NCBI GenBank assembly: GCA_038254195.1
Contig: JBBSGJ010000162.1
Coordinates: forward strand, 1-5,259
DNA: 5,259 nt
Direction: 5' to 3'
DNA from: JBBQAA01 sp038254195
GTDB taxonomy: Bacteria; Actinomycetota; Thermoleophilia; Solirubrobacterales; Solirubrobacteraceae
In this document: positions 1 to 5,259 of the stretch, piece by piece
How the letters are laid out: every line of letters starts with the position of its first letter
How positions within the stretch are numbered: position 1 is the stretch's first letter
Made by a program: the position numbers and the translations under genes
The notes under the pieces: model-generated
Databases searched by the model: none
Told to the model about the DNA's origin: nothing
The model's input: the letters and a program-made list of their open reading frames with translations, nothing else

Positions 1-562
1 CGATCCCGTCCCGGCAGTCGCGGGGAACGGGGATCGCCTCGACCCGCGCCCCACCCAGGCCGGCGACGATGTCGGTGATCGCGGGAAAGCGCCGGCGCTC
101 GTCCTCGAGCAGCTCGGGCGCGTAGTCGTCCATCAGCCAGAAGCGGCCCAGTGCCTGGGCGTCGAAGGTGAGGATGACCACCGGGCCGCGGGCCACGCGG
201 CGCAGCTCGCGCAGGCCGGCGAGCGGGTCGTCCCAGTGGTGGATGGTGAGCATCGCCATCGCGGCGTCCACCGCGTCGTCGTCGAGCGGCAGCGCCTCGG
301 CGCGGGCGGCGATGGCCGGCACCAGCCCGGGCGGGCGCTGGGCGCGCATCGTCGCCGAAGGCTCGATGGCGATCACGTGGCGGTCGGTGGGCTCGTAGGA
401 GCCCGCGCCCGCGCCGACGTTGAGCACCGTGCGCGCGTCGCCCAAAGCGCGGTGCACGCGCGCGGCGAAGCGCGGATCGGTCTGGCGCCGGCCGGTGTAG
501 CCGTCGCCGTGGGCCTCGTAGTCCAAGCCCGGGCGCCATGGATCGGGCGCGGGGGAGGTCAT
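1..562 (-). CDS. Class I SAM-dependent methyltransferase (Methyltransf_11-like), C-terminus beyond left edge
   Basis: Translating the minus strand from the ATG at 562-560 gives 187 codons without a stop up to the window edge, so the C-terminal part is missing. The protein shows a class I Rossmann methyltransferase core. Motif I is VLNVGAGAG (residues 46-54), the SAM-binding glycine loop. An acidic residue ends strand 2 in AIEPS (Glu67). The post-II/III region reads AEALPLDDDAVDAAM followed by LTIHHWDDP (about 88-113), and a strand VVILTFD follows. This resembles Methyltransf_11 family enzymes, which methylate small molecules or, less often, macromolecules; the substrate cannot be told from sequence. 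It is probably cytoplasmic, as no signal peptide or membrane segment is visible. The start is the first in-frame ATG; no Shine-Dalgarno precedes it, but a promoter-like element lies 10-38 bp upstream, so the mRNA may be leaderless. It is co-directional with ftsZ but 199 bp away, so probably a separate unit. Family assignment is confident, specific function unknown. Confidence 0.85.
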   Translation of the reverse strand, partial: MTSPAPDPWRPGLDYEAHGDGYTGRRQTDPRFAARVHRALGDARTVLNVGAGAGSYEPTDRHVIAIEPSATMRAQRPPGLVPAIAARAEALPLDDDAVDAAMAMLTIHHWDDPLAGLRELRRVARGPVVILTFDAQALGRFWLMDDYAPELLEDERRRFPAITDIVAGLGGARVEAIPVPRDCRDGI

Positions 563-571
563 GGCGAACCA

Positions 572-600
572 GTCATACCGGTCTGGCGCGGCGCCCGCAA
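572..600 (-). promoter_or_regulatory. Candidate promoter for the methyltransferase gene
   Basis: On the minus strand a TTGCGG hexamer (600-595) is followed after 17 bp by TATGAC (577-572). This fits a sigma-70-type -35/-10 pair with ideal spacing. The -10 ends 9 nt before the ATG at 562, so transcription would begin close to the start codon. That agrees with the absence of a Shine-Dalgarno and suggests a leaderless message, which is common in Actinobacteria. Motifs this short can arise by chance. Confidence 0.45.
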
Positions 601-677
601 CACGGGCTCAGCGCGGGGGCCGAGGGCGAGAGCCCTACCGCGAGCCGAGGAGGAGCCCCAGCACCAGCAGCCCCTCG

Positions 678-717
678 TGCACGCTCTCAGCGTACGTCAG
701 ATGTACGCTCGCAGCGT
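678..717. repeat. Tandem pair of ACGCT-N3-AGCGT palindromes, 24 bp apart
   Basis: Two 13-bp palindromes, ACGCT-ctc-AGCGT (681-693) and ACGCT-cgc-AGCGT (705-717), lie as direct repeats with centres 24 bp apart. Flanking bases are partly conserved (TGCACGCT versus TGTACGCT). The whole block is also one larger dyad centred on 699: AGCGTAC (689-695) pairs with GTACGCT (703-709) across a 7-nt loop, and the outer ACGCT pairs with AGCGT. As DNA it resembles tandem operators for a dimeric helix-turn-helix regulator such as a TetR-family repressor. As RNA it would fold into a long hairpin about 45 nt past the ftsZ stop. It lies about 80 bp upstream of the predicted methyltransferase -35. Confidence 0.7.
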
Positions 718-723
718 TGATCT

Positions 724-742
724 GTGGCGGTCACACCGCCAC
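724..742 (-). terminator. Candidate terminator hairpin downstream of ftsZ
   Basis: The arms GTGGCGGT and ACCGCCAC form a perfect 8-bp inverted repeat with a 3-nt loop, starting 20 bp after the ftsZ stop codon. Position and stem strength suit a transcription terminator or a 3'-end stabiliser. No T-tract follows in the minus direction, so it would be a U-less type. A weaker 5-bp hairpin, GACGG/CCGTC (749-763), overlaps the stop codon itself. Confidence 0.5.
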
Positions 743-761
743 CGATGCGACGGTCAGGCCG

Positions 762-1877
762 TCAGCGGTCGCGCAAGAACGCCGGGATGTCGATCTCGTC
801 GTCGCGGATCTCCAGCGACGAGCGCTCCCCGGCGCCGAAGCGGACGTCGCGCTCGCGAGGAACGGGGCGGTCGTCGGGGCGGGGCGCCCGGGTCGACCCC
901 GTCGTCGCCGGGCGGGGTCGGGGCCGGCCCTGCTGGTCGAAGCCCGTGGCGATGACGGTGATCCGCAGGTCGTCGCCCATCGCCTCGTCGATCACCGCGC
1001 CGAAGATGATGTTCGAGTTCGCGTCGGAGGCCGAGTTGACGATCTCCGCGGCCTCGTTGACCTCGAACAGGCCGAGGTCGCGGCCGCCCGTGATGTTCAG
1101 CAGGATCCCGGTGGCGCCCTCGACGGACTCCTCGAGCAGCGGGGAGGCGATCGCCTCGCGCGCGGCGTCGACCGCCCGACTCTCACCGCCCGCCGTCCCG
1201 ATGCCCATCAGCGCCGGACCGGCGTCCTCCATGATCGTCCGCACGTCGGCGAAGTCGAGGTTGATCATCCCCGGGATCGTGATGAGGTCCGTGATCCCCT
1301 GGATGCCCTGACGCAGGACGTCGTCGGCGGCCTTGAAGGCGTCGAGGATCGTCGTGTGGCGGTCCACGGTCGAGAGAAGCTTGTCGTTGGGGATGACGAT
1401 GAGCGTGTCGACGTGCTGGCGCAGCTCGTCGATCCCCTCCTGCGCCTGACGCCCGCGCTGGGCGCCCTCGAACACGAAGGGCCGCGTGACCACGCCGACG
1501 GTGAGCGCGCCGATCTCGTTCTTGGCGATCTCGGCGATGACGGGCGCCGCGCCCGTCCCGGTGCCGCCGCCCTCGCCGGCAGTGACGAACACCATGTCGG
1601 CGCCCTTGAGCGCCTCCTTGATGTCGTCGCGCGACTCCGCGGCGGCGCCGTGGCCGATCCCGGGGTTGGCGCCGGCGCCGAGGCCCTTCGTGAGATCGGA
1701 CCCGATGCGCAGCTTGATATCGGCGTCGCACATGTCGAGCGCCTGGGCGTCCGTGTTCGCGGCGATGAACTCCACTCCGCGCAGGCCCGCGTCGACCATC
1801 CGGTTCACCGCGTTGGTGCCGCCGCCGCCGACGCCGACGACCTTGATGACGGCCAAGTAGCTCCCGCCGTTCTCCAT
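762..1877 (-). CDS. ftsZ: Cell division GTPase FtsZ
   Basis: This is the tubulin-like GTPase that polymerises on the inner face of the membrane at midcell into the Z-ring and recruits the divisome. The 371-residue product is typical in length. Visible landmarks are the N-terminal GTP loop VGVGGGGTNAVNRM (14-27), the NTDAQAL segment (41-47), the tubulin signature GEGGGTGTGAAP (101-112), the T6-region IPNDKLL (162-168), and the T7 catalytic loop NLDFADV (206-212), whose aspartates complete the GTPase site of the adjacent subunit. The globular part ends near residue 313. A Pro/Arg-rich flexible linker (about 314-358) and the conserved tail DDEIDIPAFLRDR follow; the tail binds partners. Glu102 in the signature, where proteobacteria have Met, is the usual actinobacterial form. 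The ATG at 1877 is chosen because it sits just before the conserved YLAVIKV; an in-frame ATG at 1946 falls inside the predicted promoter. The Shine-Dalgarno is weak (GGA, 7 nt upstream). No ftsA lies between ftsQ and ftsZ. Confidence 0.98.
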   Translation of the reverse strand: MENGGSYLAVIKVVGVGGGGTNAVNRMVDAGLRGVEFIAANTDAQALDMCDADIKLRIGSDLTKGLGAGANPGIGHGAAAESRDDIKEALKGADMVFVTAGEGGGTGTGAAPVIAEIAKNEIGALTVGVVTRPFVFEGAQRGRQAQEGIDELRQHVDTLIVIPNDKLLSTVDRHTTILDAFKAADDVLRQGIQGITDLITIPGMINLDFADVRTIMEDAGPALMGIGTAGGESRAVDAAREAIASPLLEESVEGATGILLNITGGRDLGLFEVNEAAEIVNSASDANSNIIFGAVIDEAMGDDLRITVIATGFDQQGRPRPRPATTGSTRAPRPDDRPVPRERDVRFGAGERSSLEIRDDEIDIPAFLRDR

Positions 1878-1905
1878 GGTTCTGTCCGAAGCTCCAGTCA
1901 CTGTT

Positions 1906-1934
1906 GAGGGTTTGTGCAGGATCCGGCAACCCTC
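1906..1934 (-). promoter_or_regulatory. Stem-loop in the ftsZ 5' leader
   Basis: GAGGGTT (1934-1928 on the minus strand) and AACCCTC (1912-1906) form a 7-bp perfect stem with a 15-nt loop. If transcription starts near 1938, as the promoter predicts, this hairpin lies at the extreme 5' end of the roughly 60-nt ftsZ leader. It could protect the message or influence translation; this is inference. No known riboswitch class is recognisable. Confidence 0.4.
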
Positions 1935-1944
1935 GTTTCCCCGC

Positions 1945-1974
1945 ACGTTAGGGACTTCTTTCGGCGAAAGTCAA
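1945..1974 (-). promoter_or_regulatory. Sigma-70-type promoter of ftsZ
   Basis: On the minus strand TTGACT (1974-1969) and TAACGT (1950-1945) are separated by 18 bp. The first matches TTGACA at five of six bases, and the second fits the TAnnnT form of the -10 box. The predicted start of transcription is near 1938, giving a leader of about 60 nt before the ATG at 1877. A 13-bp palindrome, CTTTCG-n-CGAAAG (1958-1970), fills much of the spacer and overlaps the -35 box, so a repressor could act here. This would let ftsZ be expressed independently of ftsQ. Confidence 0.65.
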
Positions 1975-2012
1975 TTCCCGGGCACCTCCGCACGAACCGT
2001 TGCAGAACGCCG

Positions 2013-2037
2013 AACTCTCGACGAAGGGGCGAGAGTT
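2013..2037. repeat. 8-bp inverted repeat between ftsQ and ftsZ
   Basis: AACTCTCG (2013-2020) and CGAGAGTT (2030-2037) are perfect inverted copies separated by 9 nt. The element begins 10 bp beyond the ftsQ stop codon and ends about 39 bp upstream of the ftsZ -35 box. It could be a U-less terminator or attenuator for ftsQ transcripts, or a dyad binding site for a regulator of ftsZ. No T-tract follows in the ftsQ direction. Confidence 0.5.
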
Positions 2038-2047
2038 GCCTCATTCT

Positions 2048-2935
2048 CTACCCTTGGTTGAGGGTTGAGGACTGGCTCTGGCCGGGAGGGGCGACGCCCC
2101 CCGCGGCAGGTCGTTCAGGGACCCGGAGGTCGAGGTACGCGGCGCCGCTCGAGCTCGGATCGGCGAGCACGCGGACGGCGGCCATCCACTTCGCGCCGGC
2201 CCGGCTCGCGTCCCCGAAGACCAGGACCGGCCCCCGGCTCACGCCGGCGGTCAGTCCCCGCTGCCCCCGCATGCCCCACCCCACCCGGGTCAGCCGGACC
2301 CGCAAGGGTGAGGGCGCGGCGGCGGCGACCGCGAGCGCGGCGAGGGCACGGGCCCCCTGGACGTGGCCGCCGACGGGCGGGGTGGTGGTGGGCACCTCGG
2401 GCAGGGCCATCCGGGTCGGGGCGGCGCGCAGCACCTTGCCCTCCCCGCTCACGGCGACGCGGCCGGCGGCGCCGGTGAGCACGGCCACGGGGCGTTCGGA
2501 GACCACCCGGACGGTGAGGCCGTGCGGCGGGTGGGCGTCGACCTCGAGCGACCGGACGAGTGGGTAGCGGGCCACGGAGGCCTGCAGCACCCCGGCGTCG
2601 ACGTGCAGGGTCGACTGGTCGAGAGCGGCCTTCTCGAGGGTGGCGCGGATGGCCGGCGCCTCGGGGCCGGTGGCCCCGAGCACCGAGACGTCGGAGACGG
2701 AGACCAGCGGCGAGTCGCGCAGCCAGAGCCAGCCGACGACCAGGAGCGGGACGGCGAGCAGGATCGCGAGGGCGACCCGGGGCGGGACGCGGCGGACGCC
2801 GGAGGAGAGCGCTCCAGCCGGGGCAGCCACCCAGGCACGGGCACGAGAACGGGCGGCGGCGGGAAGCGCGATCACGGTCTCGCCGGGTTCGACCCCGGCG
2901 GGCGGAGTCCTACCGGCCGGGGCGGACGATGCCAC
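2048..2935 (-). CDS. ftsQ: Cell division protein FtsQ (POTRA-domain divisome scaffold)
   Basis: FtsQ is a bitopic membrane protein linking the cytoplasmic Z-ring to the FtsB/FtsL and FtsW/FtsI septal synthesis complex. The 295-residue product has the expected order: a Pro/Ala/Arg-rich cytoplasmic N-terminus (1-53), one transmembrane helix (about 54-72, VALAILLAVPLLVVGWLWL), an extracytoplasmic POTRA domain (about 78-147, beginning VSVSDVSVLG and including RYPLVRSLEV and the ERPVAVL boundary), and a beta domain ending in YLDLRVPERPAAGG (267-280). The last 15 or so residues are disordered-looking. The GTG at 2935 is chosen because GGAGG lies 6 nt upstream; a GTG at 2875 would give 275 residues but has no good ribosome site. 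The frame stays open well upstream into murB antisense, which is compositional. Its start lies 43 bp from the divergent murB start, so ftsQ cannot be read from an upstream murB transcript and needs its own promoter or read-through across the murB antisense strand. Confidence 0.93.
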   Translation of the reverse strand: MASSAPAGRTPPAGVEPGETVIALPAAARSRARAWVAAPAGALSSGVRRVPPRVALAILLAVPLLVVGWLWLRDSPLVSVSDVSVLGATGPEAPAIRATLEKAALDQSTLHVDAGVLQASVARYPLVRSLEVDAHPPHGLTVRVVSERPVAVLTGAAGRVAVSGEGKVLRAAPTRMALPEVPTTTPPVGGHVQGARALAALAVAAAAPSPLRVRLTRVGWGMRGQRGLTAGVSRGPVLVFGDASRAGAKWMAAVRVLADPSSSGAAYLDLRVPERPAAGGVAPPGQSQSSTLNQG

Positions 2936-2941
2936 TCGGCG

Positions 2942-2946
2942 CCTCC
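2942..2946 (-). promoter_or_regulatory. Shine-Dalgarno of ftsQ
   Basis: GGAGG on the minus strand, 6 nt before the GTG at 2935. It is the strongest ribosome-binding site seen in this window and decides the ftsQ start over the alternative GTG at 2875. Confidence 0.7.
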
Positions 2947-2962
2947 GAGCCGGGCCCCGTCC

Positions 2963-2968
2963 TAGCCT
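2963..2968 (+). promoter_or_regulatory. Possible -10 box for leaderless murB
   Basis: TAGCCT fits the TAnnnT -10 pattern and ends 10 bp before the murB GTG. The bases just upstream of the GTG contain no purine-rich ribosome site, so transcription starting at or very near the start codon is plausible. No convincing -35 hexamer is visible at 16-18 bp spacing. Confidence 0.3.
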
Positions 2969-2978
2969 CGACGCGCCC

Positions 2979-4010
2979 GTGCAGGTCGACCACGACGTCC
3001 CCCTCGCCCCCCTCACCACGCTGCGCCTGGGCGGCCCGGCCCGCACCCTGGTCCGGGCGGAGACCCGGGAGGAGGTCGGCGAGGCGCTCGCCCGCGCCGA
3101 CGCCGCCGGCGAGCGTGTTCTCGTCCTCGGTGGCGGGTCGAACCTCGTCCTGCCCGATGCGGGGTGGGACGGGACCGTCGTGCACATCGCCACCCGGGGG
3201 ATCGCGCGGACGGACGAGCGGGTCCTGGTCGAGGCCGGCGAGCCGTGGGACCCGCTCGTGGCCCGGACGGTCGCCGACGGCCTCCAGGGCTTCGAGTGCC
3301 TCTCGGGCATCCCGGGCTCGACCGGCGCGACCCCCGTCCAGAACGTCGGCGCCTACGGCCAGGAAACCGCCCAGACCCTCGCCGGCGTCCGGGTCTGGGA
3401 CCGCCGCACGCACTCCGAGCGCGAGCTCTCCCCCGCCGACTGCCGGTTCGGCTACCGCTCGAGTGCGCTCAAGGGCCAGGATCGCCTCGTCGTCCTCGCG
3501 GTCGCCTTCGCCCTCGTCGCCGGGCCCGACTCCGCGCCGATCGGCTACGCCGAGCTCGCCCGGTCGCTCGGCGTCCCCCCCGGCGCCCGCGCTCCCCTCG
3601 GCGATGTGCGCGAAGCGGTCCTCACGCTGCGGCGCGCCAAGGGGATGGTCCTCGACGCGGGGGACCCGGACACGGTCTCCGCGGGCTCGTTCTTCACGAA
3701 CCCCTTCGTCAGCCCGGCCGTTCTCGAGGAGGTCGCGCGCCGCGCCGGTGCCGCGCCGCCGCGCTTCCCGGCCGAGGACGGCCGCGTGAAGACCTCCGCG
3801 GCGTGGCTCATCGAACGCGCGGGCTTCTCCCGCGGCACGACCCGCGGGCGCGTCTCGGTCTCCTCCAAGCACACCCTCGCCCTGACCAACCGCGGGGACG
3901 CGACCACAGGCGAGCTCCTCGCCCTCGCGCGGGAGATCCGCGACGGGGTGCGCGACTCGTTCGGGATCGCGCTCGCGCCCGAGCCGACGATCGTGGGCGC
4001 CACGCTCTAG
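2979..4010 (+). CDS. murB: UDP-N-acetylenolpyruvoylglucosamine reductase MurB
   Basis: MurB is the cytoplasmic FAD enzyme that uses NADPH to reduce UDP-GlcNAc-enolpyruvate to UDP-MurNAc, the second committed step of peptidoglycan synthesis. The 343-residue product matches the usual type I length. It opens with PLAPLTTLRLGGPA (8-21). The FAD-binding part contains VLGGGSNLVLPD (49-60) and the hallmark GIPGSTGATPVQNVGAYGQE (110-129). Active-site elements are FGYRSS (157-162, with the Tyr-Arg pair), the proton donor serine in AGSFFTNP (235-242, Ser237) and the catalytic glutamate in APEPTIVG (Glu335). The start is GTG at 2979, the only sensible start in this frame just before the conserved N-terminus; no Shine-Dalgarno is present. 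The gene lies between murC and ftsQ, its usual place, but on the opposite strand from both. It diverges from ftsQ and converges with murC (65-bp gap, no obvious terminator). All key residues are present, so the enzyme should be active. Confidence 0.97.
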   Translation: MQVDHDVPLAPLTTLRLGGPARTLVRAETREEVGEALARADAAGERVLVLGGGSNLVLPDAGWDGTVVHIATRGIARTDERVLVEAGEPWDPLVARTVADGLQGFECLSGIPGSTGATPVQNVGAYGQETAQTLAGVRVWDRRTHSERELSPADCRFGYRSSALKGQDRLVVLAVAFALVAGPDSAPIGYAELARSLGVPPGARAPLGDVREAVLTLRRAKGMVLDAGDPDTVSAGSFFTNPFVSPAVLEEVARRAGAAPPRFPAEDGRVKTSAAWLIERAGFSRGTTRGRVSVSSKHTLALTNRGDATTGELLALAREIRDGVRDSFGIALAPEPTIVGATL

Positions 4011-4075
4011 TCGAACCGCCAGGCAGTCGTCGCGCGCTGTGACCGCACCGTCGACACGCGTTCTCCGACGGCCTC

Positions 4076-5259
4076 CTACCGCGCCGCGACAAGCGCACGG
4101 CCGAGCGCGTCGACGTCGCCCGCGCCCATCACCACGAGGAGGTCTCCCGCGCGCATCTGCGCACGCAGCCACGGCTCCGCGTCCGCGAACGCCGGCAGCC
4201 AGGCGACGGGGCGACCGCCCGCCGCGTCGGCGGCCGCCGCGGCGACGAGCCGGCCGTCGACGCCCGGGAAGTCCTGCGGGCGCTCCCGGGCCGGGTAGAC
4301 GTCGAGGACGCAGACGAGGTCGGCGAGCGCCAGCGCGGCGCCGAGCTCCCGCGCCAGCGCGGCGGTGCGCGAGAAGAGATGCGGCTGGAAGGCGACGAGC
4401 AGCCGCGCGGGGTCCTGCGAACGGGCGGCGCGGAGGGTCGCGGCGACCTCCGTGGGATGGTGGGCGTAGTCGTCGACGACGCGAGCGCCGGAGGTCGTGG
4501 AGCCGAGTGGCTCGAACCGGCGTCCCGCACCGCGGAAGGAGGCCAGGGCGGCCACCGCGGCGTCGAGGTCGGCGCCCGCGAGCCGGCAGGCCTCGAGCGC
4601 GCCCGCGGCGTTGACGGCGTTGTGCTCGCCGGGGACCGCGAGCCGGACCGCGCGACCGTGCCATTCGAAGCGCACGCCGCCGGGCTCCGGGACCACGTCG
4701 CGCGCGTCGTAGGCCACGACCTCCCCGGGCGCCAGCGCGAGGAGCCCGGGGCGGTCCCACACCACCGCCACCCGCGCCCGCCCCAGGAACTCCGCGAAGG
4801 TCTCCTCGAGCTCGAGGCGCGAGCCGTACGTCGCGTGGTGATCGAGCTCGGCGTTCGTGAGCACGGCCACCTCGGGGTGGAGCGAGAGCAGCGAGCGGTC
4901 GGACTCGTCGGCCTCGACCACGAGCCACTCCCCGGTCCCCCACGCCGCGTTGCGAGCGCTGCCGCGCAGCTCGGCCCCGACGAGGTACCCCGGGTCCAGC
5001 CCGGCGCCCGCCAAGGCGTGCACGATCATCGCGGACGTCGTGGTCTTGCCGTGGGTGCCCGTCACCGCGATCGTGCGCTTGAGCTGCGTGAGCTCGCCGA
5101 GCAGCTCCGCCCGGTGGCGCTCGCGGCCCGTCGCCGATCGCCGCTCGGGGTTCTCCGGACCCACCGCGCTGGAGAACACCACCTCGGCGCCGGCGGGCAC
5201 GTTCTCGGCGTGGTGCGGCCCGATCGCCGGCGCGACCCCCGCCGCGCGCAGGGGCGCGA
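4076..5259 (-). CDS. murC: UDP-N-acetylmuramate--L-alanine ligase MurC, N-terminus beyond right edge
   Basis: MurC is the cytoplasmic ATP-dependent ligase that adds L-alanine to UDP-MurNAc, the product of MurB, starting the stem peptide. About 393 residues are visible. MurC proteins usually have 450-490, so roughly 60-90 residues with the first Rossmann glycine motif are outside the window. The remaining part of the UDP-binding domain reads AENVPAGAEVVFSSAV with NPE after it. The ATP loop GTHGKTTTSAM lies at about 5059-5027, followed by the central-domain EADESDRSLLSLHPE, the LTNAELDHHATYG segment, and PGEHNAVNAAGAL with FRGAGRRFE. The C-terminal domain has DDYAHHPTEV (about 4446-4475) and FQPHLFSRT. 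These are diagnostic of MurC rather than MurD, MurE or MurF. A GTG at 5200 is internal, since the frame and the family match continue upstream to the edge. The stop at 4078-4076 converges with the murB stop. Confidence 0.97.
   Translation of the reverse strand, partial: APLRAAGVAPAIGPHHAENVPAGAEVVFSSAVGPENPERRSATGRERHRAELLGELTQLKRTIAVTGTHGKTTTSAMIVHALAGAGLDPGYLVGAELRGSARNAAWGTGEWLVVEADESDRSLLSLHPEVAVLTNAELDHHATYGSRLELEETFAEFLGRARVAVVWDRPGLLALAPGEVVAYDARDVVPEPGGVRFEWHGRAVRLAVPGEHNAVNAAGALEACRLAGADLDAAVAALASFRGAGRRFEPLGSTTSGARVVDDYAHHPTEVAATLRAARSQDPARLLVAFQPHLFSRTAALARELGAALALADLVCVLDVYPARERPQDFPGVDGRLVAAAAADAAGGRPVAWLPAFADAEPWLRAQMRAGDLLVVMGAGDVDALGRALVAAR

Noticed and set aside
623..636. AGGGC-GAGA-GCCCT mini-hairpin with a GNRA-like loop on the plus strand
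   Set aside because: The stem is only 5 bp in GC-rich DNA and has no plus-strand transcript or gene context.
760..1877. Unusual Glu in the FtsZ signature (GEGGGTGTG) as a functional oddity
   Set aside because: This form is known from actinobacterial FtsZ such as that of Streptomyces, so it is a lineage mark, not a novelty.
561..1907. A plus-strand open frame of 448 codons antisense to ftsZ
   Set aside because: It mirrors ftsZ codon structure, has no recognisable motifs and overlaps a certain gene along almost its whole length.
2881..2900. CGCCGGG-TTCGAC-CCCGGCG, resembling a tRNA T-arm or a terminator
   Set aside because: The loop is 6 nt rather than 7 and the stem does not register as a T-arm. 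I could not build anticodon or acceptor stems around it. It lies within the ftsQ coding region near the N-terminus.
2979..2991. GTCGAC palindromes near murB start (2986-2991) and in the murB-murC gap (4050-4055) as inversion endpoints
   Set aside because: A 6-bp GC-rich palindrome is expected by chance and the flanks do not form longer inverted repeats.
4011..4075. Possible bidirectional terminator between the convergent murB and murC stops
   Set aside because: Only a weak 5-bp CGTCG/CGACG stem with a 12-nt loop is visible and there is no T-tract, so it is not supported.
2910..4943. A minus-strand open frame of about 2 kb running antisense to murB and on through murC
   Set aside because: Its product is Arg/Gly/Ala/Pro-rich with no recognisable domain. 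It lies opposite or out of frame with two clear genes and reflects high-GC codon bias.

Overview
The window is very GC-rich chromosomal DNA and carries a piece of the dcw (division and cell wall) cluster. The visible proteins point to an actinobacterium. FtsZ has the actinobacterial GTP signature GEGGGTGTG, where proteobacteria have GMGGGTGTG, and a C-terminal tail ending DIPAFLRDR. FtsQ is followed directly by ftsZ with no ftsA between them, and one gene looks leaderless. A deep-branching class such as Thermoleophilia is my best guess, but this is inferred from the general look of MurC, FtsZ and gene order, not from a database match.

Layout from left to right: a class I SAM-dependent methyltransferase on the minus strand, cut by the left edge (1-562); a 199-bp intergenic region with a candidate methyltransferase promoter, a striking tandem palindrome and a hairpin just after ftsZ (563-761); ftsZ, minus (762-1877); a 170-bp intergenic region with a good sigma-70-type promoter for ftsZ, a leader hairpin and an 8-bp inverted repeat (1878-2047); ftsQ, minus (2048-2935); a 43-bp divergent gap; murB, plus (2979-4010); a 65-bp convergent gap; and murC, minus, cut by the right edge (4076-5259).

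Together the genes link peptidoglycan precursor synthesis to cytokinesis. MurB and MurC carry out consecutive cytoplasmic steps (UDP-MurNAc formation, then L-alanine addition). FtsQ is a membrane scaffold of the divisome and FtsZ forms the Z-ring. The methyltransferase has no evident link to the others.

The main oddity is that murB sits exactly where it usually does, between murC and ftsQ, but points the opposite way from every other gene in the window. This splits what is normally a co-directional murC-murB-ftsQ-ftsZ block into separate transcription units. The second notable item is a pair of ACGCT-N3-AGCGT palindromes spaced 24 bp apart between ftsZ and the methyltransferase. They look like a regulator binding site or a strong RNA hairpin. 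I saw no RNA genes, mobile elements, CRISPR arrays or clear novel defence or biosynthetic system.
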